This document shows, in pieces, positions 57,973 through 64,000 of a stretch of DNA of 64,000 nucleotides; position 1 is the stretch's first letter, and each line of letters starts with the position of its first letter. Position numbers and translations under genes: made by a program. Source of the stretch: Xylona heveae TC161 (lineage: Eukaryota > Ascomycota > Xylonomycetes > Xylonales > Xylonaceae); contig NW_017264203.1 in assembly GCF_001619985.1 (NCBI RefSeq), positions 310,001 to 374,000 of the forward strand. Direction: 5' to 3'. Under the pieces are notes generated by a model. That model made no database searches. It was given only the letters and a program-made list of their open reading frames with translations, and was not told the origin of the DNA.

Positions 57973-58656
57973 TTACAACGTCGCCTTTGGCTTTTCCGGC
58001 GCCGGCTCCTCCCTCATGAAGTCATTTTCCAGGCTTTCTTCAGCATCCTCCTTCGCCGCAACTTGCTGTTGCGCATTCAGCTCTTGATCAAATCTTTGGA
58101 TCTCCTCTTGCAGTTCTTCCACGCTGACCACTCGACCGTCGCTCGACATCGCAGACAAGTTTTGTTCAGGGAGACCAAGCCTCTTGCGCTCTTCTGCGAA
58201 TCTTTGCTTTACACTCTCGGTCTGCAAGATTCTCCACCGCAAGAGCCAACCCTCCATACCGAGCTCCTTTAGTCGCATCGCCTTGTCGCCCAGCAGGTAT
58301 TCGTCGAGCCCGCCAACTTTGTCAATTGTTCGTAAAACGCGAGTATTGATCCTGATTCGCAAGTACTTTTGCAGGGCCACCGAGTAAAGTTTCTTGTATC
58401 GAATATTGGGCCGCCATTTTCGCCGCGTTTTGATTTCGTTCTTTTCGCTGACTTTGTTGCCGAACTGGATACGGCTGCCGCCATAAAGGCCAAAGTTGGA
58501 TTGCTTGTACCAGCGCGCAGGGCCATAGGGGTATTCAGGTATGTTTTTATGCAAAACCGCGATTTTGCTTCCCGTAGATCTGGCGGCGACGCTCGGGGTT
58601 GAGGAAAAGGCCCGCACAAAGGTGAGCGCAGGGTGACGCATCGCCATGTTTGCCAT
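57973..58656 (-). CDS. MRPL24: Mitochondrial large-subunit ribosomal protein bL28m, 227 aa
   Basis: A single exon. The first 27 residues form a matrix presequence (MRHPALTFVRAFSSTPSVAARS). The bL28 core follows: YGPARWYKQSNFGLYGGSRIQFGNKVSEKNEIKTRRKWRPNIRYKKLYSVALQKYLRIRI, then VLRTIDKVGGLDEYLL. This is the usual fungal mitochondrial L28, counterpart of yeast Mrpl24. The C-terminal 60 residues are a charged fungal extension. It is read from the most upstream of three clustered ATGs (MANMAM). It is divergent from the HAUS4-like gene across 316 bp. Confidence 0.95.
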   Translation of the reverse strand: MANMAMRHPALTFVRAFSSTPSVAARSTGSKIAVLHKNIPEYPYGPARWYKQSNFGLYGGSRIQFGNKVSEKNEIKTRRKWRPNIRYKKLYSVALQKYLRIRINTRVLRTIDKVGGLDEYLLGDKAMRLKELGMEGWLLRWRILQTESVKQRFAEERKRLGLPEQNLSAMSSDGRVVSVEELQEEIQRFDQELNAQQQVAAKEDAEESLENDFMREEPAPEKPKATL

Positions 58657-58972
58657 TGGGACAAACCAGTCGTCGGACGTGGGTCTGACTGGTCTGAATT
58701 AAATTTGTCCCAAGAAGCGGTCGGGAATAAGGATAATTGAGGAAGTGGTTCTTTGTGTCAATGGCTCTGGGAGTTTATGGGGATCTCCGTGCGGACGAAG
58801 CATTTCACCCCGAGGAGAAATTGATTACATAATCAAATACCTTCGTGAACTTCACGAGTTGCTTTGTTGATGTTTGTCTTAGAGGATGTTGCTGTGTGCA
58901 GCGTAGTTGGGAAAAAGTATCTGTTTTCCACTAGAAAATATCTAAATTTCTTCTTACTCAATTGATCTGATT
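58657..58972. promoter_or_regulatory. Shared upstream region of bL28m and HAUS4-like genes
   Basis: 316 bp between divergent start codons must hold both promoters. No consensus element is named. Confidence 0.4.
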
Positions 58973-60207
58973 ATGTTGCCACCTATTGATGCGTCGGTTC
59001 TTGAAAAGAATCCTCAGTTCGCCCAATTTCACAAGCAACTCTCCTTGTCCATTCTCAATTCTGATGGGTCTACCAAACAAAGTGCAGAGAGAAAAAAGGC
59101 TTCAAATACGCCTTCGCAGGTGATAAATTTTCCAAGATGGCATTTAACACAATGCTAATCTACTCATAGGAGAAATTGGCTGCCTTTCAATTATACTCTG
59201 CAAGGCTTCGACTTCTGCGATGCTCACTTTCAGAGATCACATGCCGGGTCGAGGAATTGCCTGAAGAGGTTCAATTTTCCTCTCCCAATTTCTGAAATTC
59301 TAACTAATGGTTTCAAACATTAGCTGCTTGAAGTAATTGAAATCATATCGGCGCAATTAAATACACCGTATTTCCCTAGCGACTGGGAAATACTTCAAGA
59401 AGACGTCATCTATTTTGAGGTCAGACTTCCGTTAGCCTTACAGGTTTGCCGAATACCATATATTAAAGTTACGAATAGGATCATATCAAATCAATCGGAA
59501 AGGTTGTTTCTGACCACTTGACCTCTACTGCACTGCAGCTTTCAAAGATAATACATTGTACAGGTACCTCTCCCTCCTGCGGCCTGCCCTTTGTTGGTTA
59601 TTTTCTTTGTTCTAACCAAGATTAGATAACGTTCCTGCAAAGTCCGCTCGGAGCTTGATATCCAGCCTTCCCCAGGAACTTGCAACGCGTCGTGCCGAGA
59701 CCTTGGAGAAGCAGGAGTCTCTTCTCAGCCAACGACTTGCGCTCGGCCAATTAGCATGTCGAATTCTTGAGGCTCATAAGGAATATTTAGAGACCATTAT
59801 ACGCTTTCTAGAGCAATCTAAACATGGAAACTTCTCAAGAGGGCTGAAAGCTCAGGCAGAGCACCTGGCCGCTCTCGCTGATATCATGGACGGTAAATTA
59901 CAGTAAGGTTCCAAGCTTATACTAAGATGTAGTTCAATAGCCGCTAACTGTACATAGAATTTTAGAAAGTGATGCTATCTCCCAAATATACACCCCAGAT
60001 GTTCAGTCTGCCCTCTGTCACTACTATAATCATCTTAAGGATACCATCACCAGGTTGCAGCAGCGGCGCAAAACTGCCAATGAGATACTTGGGCAATATG
60101 AAAGCGCCGGCCCAGGCATGAATGAGATTGCATCAAAATACGGCCAATTTCAGAAAGAGATTGAGGCTGCAAGGGCCGATATACAGCGGCTTGGGGGCCA
60201 GCCCTAA
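58973..60207 (+). CDS. HAUS4-like augmin complex subunit, 317 aa
   Basis: Six exons, 58973-59119, 59170-59268, 59324-59419, 59479-59563, 59626-59902 and 59958-60207 (introns 50-62 nt), sum to whole codons. The protein is almost entirely helical, with coiled coils after residue 150. Its ends agree by memory with human HAUS4: the start LPPIDASVLEKNPQFAQFHKQL against LPP..EDLLQNPYFSKLLLNL, and the close YESAGPGMNEIASKYGQFQKEIEAAR against the YEVLGEEFDRLVKEY stretch. HAUS4 belongs to augmin, which nucleates branching microtubules with gamma-tubulin. The complex exists in Aspergillus nidulans (AugA-E) but is lost in many yeasts. The match is short and no search was run. Exon 2 uses a weak GTTCAA donor, and the 59120-59169 intron is only 50 nt. 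Confidence 0.7.
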
Positions 60208-60653
60208 GGGATAACTTTAGTTTTGCCTGTTCAATAACTTAAAGTTTTCAGCGTGGAGCCGCGCTGAGCACTCTGATTCTCAATGCATCAAAATGCTGAC
60301 CTTTGGGAAAGTCGCTCTAAAGGAGCATCCCGCATCGAACCTCGACTCGGAGAGACGGTGCGTCATTGCTCGACTCAAAAAGGAATCCGGAACATGAGTT
60401 AGTACAAGATTCGGAGATTGCACAAGAAAGCGAACAAAGACGATCAACTTGAAATGAGCACGGACAATGACGAATAATGGTTTTATAACAATGGAACAAA
60501 GGCTCCAAGCTTTACATATAAAGGCATTGTTACGCCTTGAGGTAATCAGATCAACTCCCCTAAACAGATCGAATAAGGGAATAACAAGAGTCTGATCTTC
60601 ACATTCACATTCACATTCTATTCATCGCCGTCAGCCGCTGTCCATTAACAACA
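60208..60653. other. Intergenic between HAUS4-like and F-box-like genes
   Basis: 3' UTR and promoter. A short ACATTC hexamer tandem (about three and a half units) at about 60600-60618 sits just upstream of the next start codon. Confidence 0.5.
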
Positions 60654-61754
60654 ATGTCTCTAGAACAGCCATATCCAAGTCAGCCTGCGCGAAGCTTGCT
60701 CCAAGTTCTTCCAGCAGAGATACTCTTGGATATGTTCAGGCAAACACGCATGGACAGCCTTCCCTCCCTCATCGAGGTATGTAAACGCTTCAGAGAGATC
60801 ATCAATGGCCATCGGATGATTCTAAAATGTTATTACCTTGAGCACAGATTTCCCGAACTATATGATCTCTATAATCCCAGAATTCTACTCGAATTAACTC
60901 TTCCCAACATACAGCACTCTGCGAGACACGCATATTTTGAAAAGCTTGATCTCAAATGCCTGACCTCGATGCCTTACAAATATCTCGCATTTCTCGAATC
61001 CATTGACGACCGGGTTAGAGCCATCATTGACGTCGTGCGCAGCTTTGGAATTGAACAAGAACGTCTCTACAGAACCGTCTGCCTCTTATGGTTCTACCTC
61101 TCTCTTGACACACGCTGCTCGGGCATTCTTAAAAACAAACGTGCCCTACTCGATATTCCTGCAGCCGCCAAAAGAGCGTTATACAGGCTTACCTGGAAAA
61201 TAGCCAAGGGCATGGTCGAGGACCGTCTCCGTAAAGGTACACTCTGGAAAATGCTCAGGGGCCTCAATCCCACCTGGGAAATCGCCGAAGTGACGGATGA
61301 TGAGAGCTCCAGGACTCCACGAGTCTCATATTATCTCGTCCCCGACTGCGACGGACGGGCAATGCCTCGTCGGGAAGTGTATCGCAGCGGACTACTTGCG
61401 CATCTTGTGCAGCAAAGGCTCATGACCCAGACCCCGGACACGCTGTTGGTATTCCTCAGTTCATTTCCCCGCAGACCACAGTACCATCCGTTCTACTCCG
61501 AGTGCATCATAACCCAAAACAACCGGAAAGCGTGGCATGTACAAAATATAAGCGGCTACATGGATCGAGTAAAAGAACTACGTTTCTATGTTAGGGCTCC
61601 GGCTCATGAAATCCAACGGGCTCTGCAGCATGATAGTCCTTGGAGGGAGAGTCTGGTGGAACGCATGGAGCGATTTCCAGATTTTGCAGCAAAACCTGCA
61701 ACACGCTGTTATCTTCATGATGACTTTTGCTTGGACCGCTTATTTGGGGAATAG
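60654..61754 (+). CDS. F-box-like protein, 366 aa
   Basis: A single exon. An F-box-like motif occupies about residues 15-60: LLQVLPAEILLDMFRQTRMDSLPSLIEVCKRFREII. This would bind Skp1 in an SCF ubiquitin ligase if functional. The remaining 300 residues are helical, rich in Arg/Leu/Tyr, with no WD40, LRR or other substrate domain that I recognise. The type recurs in Pezizomycotina as fast-evolving single-exon genes. The start is the first ATG after a stop, in good context (AACAATG). Confidence 0.8.
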   Translation: MSLEQPYPSQPARSLLQVLPAEILLDMFRQTRMDSLPSLIEVCKRFREIINGHRMILKCYYLEHRFPELYDLYNPRILLELTLPNIQHSARHAYFEKLDLKCLTSMPYKYLAFLESIDDRVRAIIDVVRSFGIEQERLYRTVCLLWFYLSLDTRCSGILKNKRALLDIPAAAKRALYRLTWKIAKGMVEDRLRKGTLWKMLRGLNPTWEIAEVTDDESSRTPRVSYYLVPDCDGRAMPRREVYRSGLLAHLVQQRLMTQTPDTLLVFLSSFPRRPQYHPFYSECIITQNNRKAWHVQNISGYMDRVKELRFYVRAPAHEIQRALQHDSPWRESLVERMERFPDFAAKPATRCYLHDDFCLDRLFGE

Positions 61755-62660
61755 TTTTGTGTGTATACTGGTTTACTGTTCTTTATATTTTTCTACGAGC
61801 AGATAGAATACTAATTCAGTCCTATAATTTGAAATTTCCCTCGAGCTTAACATTGACTTTTCCGAATACCAAAAGTCATTCACCTCGCGCCATGTGTTTG
61901 CCATTTGCCTTTTCCATTGTCTAATTTTCCATGTGACCCTTATCCCCGCCACTCGCATCCTAAAGGTTCGTCAATCTCAAAGAAAGACCCGGAAACATAA
62001 CGTATATGTGATTACTCACTAGAGACGTCGATTTAGAAGATGGCGGACGTACTAGGATTGCAGAGCCCTCGGCTCTCTGAATCAAATATCCTTTATCTCC
62101 ACTCCATATCGTAGTTTTTCAATATGATCAGCTACAGAAAACACCGAGTAACCGCTTCCACGTGTCATGTTCAACCGAAGAAGTGTGATATACGAAAATA
62201 TTAATTGAAAGTGATACACTTAATCGACGCCTTCATCACAGTAGAAGGAAATCCCTTGGCCTAGAGCTTGTTTGCAAAGATATTGACATTTGTAGGTAAT
62301 CATATTCAAACTATATGTTCAATTTCAAAATATGCCGTTCGCTTGAAATGCACCAAAGGTAGCCCTCTATCGGTTTTGCAAACACGTGCTAAGCGTATGT
62401 ACACGACCAACGACGTGATATGGATAAGGTAATTGCACCTCGCGCCCCAGGAATCCCAAAACGCCCGCTAAATTATTTTGCCTTGTTTTGCCTATTGATA
62501 TAATTGAAAGAGGGGGAAAAAAAAAGAAAAGAAAAAGAAAAAGGAGTGGGTTGGAATAGTGGGGCAAATATCCGTTAGACGATCGAACCGGGGAACAGTA
62601 GAGTGTATTTGCCCCAATCAAGAATTTTGCTTGAATCTTTAGACATGTAAACCTTGACTC
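61755..62660. other. AT-rich spacer between convergent F-box-like and SNU66 genes
   Basis: 0.9 kb, AT-rich, with a purine-rich A/G run at about 62512-62543. No coding frame or RNA gene is supported. Confidence 0.5.
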
Positions 62661-64000
62661 TTAAGCCAGTCGGACACCGGCCTGTCGGTTCTTCTTTGCC
62701 GTAGCACCCATAGCATTGTTCATGCCGGTGGCCTCGCTGCTATCAAGACTGCTAGCAGCAGCACGTTTCTTTTCGTCTTCAATCTTCTTCAACCGTTTCT
62801 CAGTCTTTTGCTTGCCAGAGCCCTTGCCGTGGAACTGATGACTGAGGTGCTTAAAGGCCTCCTTCTGGCTCATCTGGCGGCCAAACTCGTCTGTGTAGCG
62901 GAGCTGAACATCTGGTTTGTACTCCTTGTTGAAGATGTCGGCCATCTGGCGTGACTCGGCTTGGTCACGTTGCCGGTTCTCAAATCGGGCATATTCCTCA
63001 CGCTCACGCGCAGACATGCGGTCAAGTTTACCGCTCGATCGGTCACGCTCACGCTGAAGGCGGGCTCGGCGCTCGGCTTCATCTTCGCGCCTCTGCTTCT
63101 CGGCCAAAAAGCGCTGTCGCTCCCGATGCAGCGCGTTGAGGTTGCCGCTGTCCGCTCTGTCAACTAGACCGCGCTGGGTGAGCATGGAAAGCGTCGCGCC
63201 CATGCCTTGACTGACGGTAGTCTCTTCGTCTATACCTGTCGAGGTTATGGGCTGCTGGCCCGGAGTTGAAGTCTCCCGCTTAAGGCGCTGCTCGGCTTCT
63301 TCCTCATCTTGGACATCGTTGTAGGAACGCTCCATGTCCACATCTCCCTCCTCATCGGGCGGTAGTGCCGCAGGAGAGTCTTCTTCAGATCTGATGCCGT
63401 TGGCCGGCCGAGACGTTGAGCGTCTCGGCTCAGGAACGGTAGGTTTCTGCAAGTTGGCGACAAATTCAGAGGTTTCGTCTATGATAAGACCTGGTTCTTC
63501 CTCTTCTTCCTCCGGAGAGTTGCCGTGTGTTTCCATGGGCGTGGCCGATGCCTCTTCACGCATTTGTCGCGCAATATCTTCAGGCTTGGTCTTCTTCCGC
63601 TTCTTCAAAGCCTCGCGTCGCTGGCGAGCCAACGAGGCTTGAAGGTCATCATCATCCACCAGCGATGTGTCTTCAAGGGTGCGTTTTCGATTTGCAGCCA
63701 CCGGCGCAATGCCCGAATCAACCTCCATACTGTCTCCGTTTTGTTCCGCAGATGGGATGTTCTCGCCACTGGGGAAAATGTCGTCCTCATCTGAGGCCTT
63801 TTTGCGAGTGGACTTGGCCTTCTTTTTCTTTGGTTTGCGGAGTTTAACCTCTGCAGGTTCTTGATAGTCGGAAGCTGGTATTTCATTCAATATATCAAGG
63901 CTTATAGCTTTTGGCTTGGCTTGTGTTATGACCCCTTCCGCCTTTGACGCGGGCGCTTGCGCCGTGGTTCCTTGCGCGTCGAGCGTGAACCGGTTTCTGC
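62661..64000 (-). CDS. SNU66: SNU66/SART1 tri-snRNP protein, C-terminal part (5' end outside window)
   Basis: The minus-strand frame is open from the window edge to the stop at 62661, giving the last 446 or so residues of a protein that starts beyond 64000. The closing block, [34 protein letters not shown], followed by a Lys-rich [12 protein letters not shown] run, is the hallmark C-terminus of SART-1/Snu66, a component of the U4/U6-U5 tri-snRNP needed for spliceosome assembly. Further upstream are Arg/Glu coiled-coil stretches ([22 protein letters not shown]) and [11 protein letters not shown], which also recurs in the family. Acidic and basic low-complexity runs fill the gaps. No intron is seen in this part. 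Confidence 0.9.
   Translation of the reverse strand, partial: RNRFTLDAQGTTAQAPASKAEGVITQAKPKAISLDILNEIPASDYQEPAEVKLRKPKKKKAKSTRKKASDEDDIFPSGENIPSAEQNGDSMEVDSGIAPVAANRKRTLEDTSLVDDDDLQASLARQRREALKKRKKTKPEDIARQMREEASATPMETHGNSPEEEEEEPGLIIDETSEFVANLQKPTVPEPRRSTSRPANGIRSEEDSPAALPPDEEGDVDMERSYNDVQDEEEAEQRLKRETSTPGQQPITSTGIDEETTVSQGMGATLSMLTQRGLVDRADSGNLNALHRERQRFLAEKQRREDEAERRARLQRERDRSSGKLDRMSAREREEYARFENRQRDQAESRQMADIFNKEYKPDVQLRYTDEFGRQMSQKEAFKHLSHQFHGKGSGKQKTEKRLKKIEDEKKRAAASSLDSSEATGMNNAMGATAKKNRQAGVRLA

Noticed and set aside
59419-59478. Read-through of HAUS4-like exon 3 to a second donor at 59452
   Set aside because: It would leave a 27-35 nt intron, below the practical minimum; the 59 nt intron keeps the frame.

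Overview
The window reads as nuclear DNA of a filamentous ascomycete (Pezizomycotina; Eurotiomycetes is only a guess). The genes carry mostly 48-150 nt introns with GT..AG ends and CTAAC/CTGAC-like branch sites. Intergenic stretches run from 0.3 to 3.4 kb, a solitary 5S rRNA gene lies between protein genes, and the proteins are fungal (NuA4/SWR1 subunits, Dsc3, 2EXR/F-box proteins, Nkp2). I see 26 protein genes, two of them cut by the window edges, and one 5S rRNA gene. I see no transposon, CRISPR array, rDNA unit or recognisable secondary-metabolite cluster.

Layout. 0-15 kb: the 3' end of an unrecognised gene, then on the minus strand an HMG-box transcription factor (1.6-6.0 kb) behind 2.2 kb of non-coding DNA, an SGNH-hydrolase-like membrane protein whose nucleophile Ser is Ala, and the ribosome-biogenesis factor UTP5. 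18-36 kb: BDF1 (double bromodomain plus NET), RVB2, ADE8 (purine synthesis), a nicotinamide riboside kinase, a cyclin, and a 1547-residue SNF2 ATPase. 36-46 kb: a 2EXR protein, the kinetochore protein Nkp2/Cnl2, EAF3/MRG15, the 5S rRNA gene, a nine-exon ARMH3/DUF1741 gene, ISA1 (Fe-S assembly) and a Dabb-domain protein. 47-64 kb: DSC3, VTI1 (Qb-SNARE), a flavin amine oxidase-like protein, a single-pass surface protein, an ER/secretory membrane protein, an RCC1-repeat protein, mitochondrial bL28m, a HAUS4-like augmin subunit, an F-box-like protein and the 3' part of SNU66/SART1.

Most are housekeeping genes without operon logic, but many stand head to head over a shared upstream region: UTP5/BDF1, cyclin/SNF2, NKP2/EAF3, ARMH3/ISA1, Dabb/DSC3, VTI1/amine oxidase, surface protein/ER protein, bL28m/HAUS4. 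BDF1, RVB2, the SNF2 ATPase and EAF3 place four chromatin genes within 22 kb. Exon joins were worked out by hand from reading frame and splice signals; every multi-exon model adds up to whole codons. Less certain joins are flagged in the entries. I did not find an obviously new multi-gene system. The best leads are the isolated 5S gene, the HAUS4 assignment, the Ser-less SGNH protein, the Cys motif inside the SNF2 core and the antisense-open 544 nt intron in RVB2.
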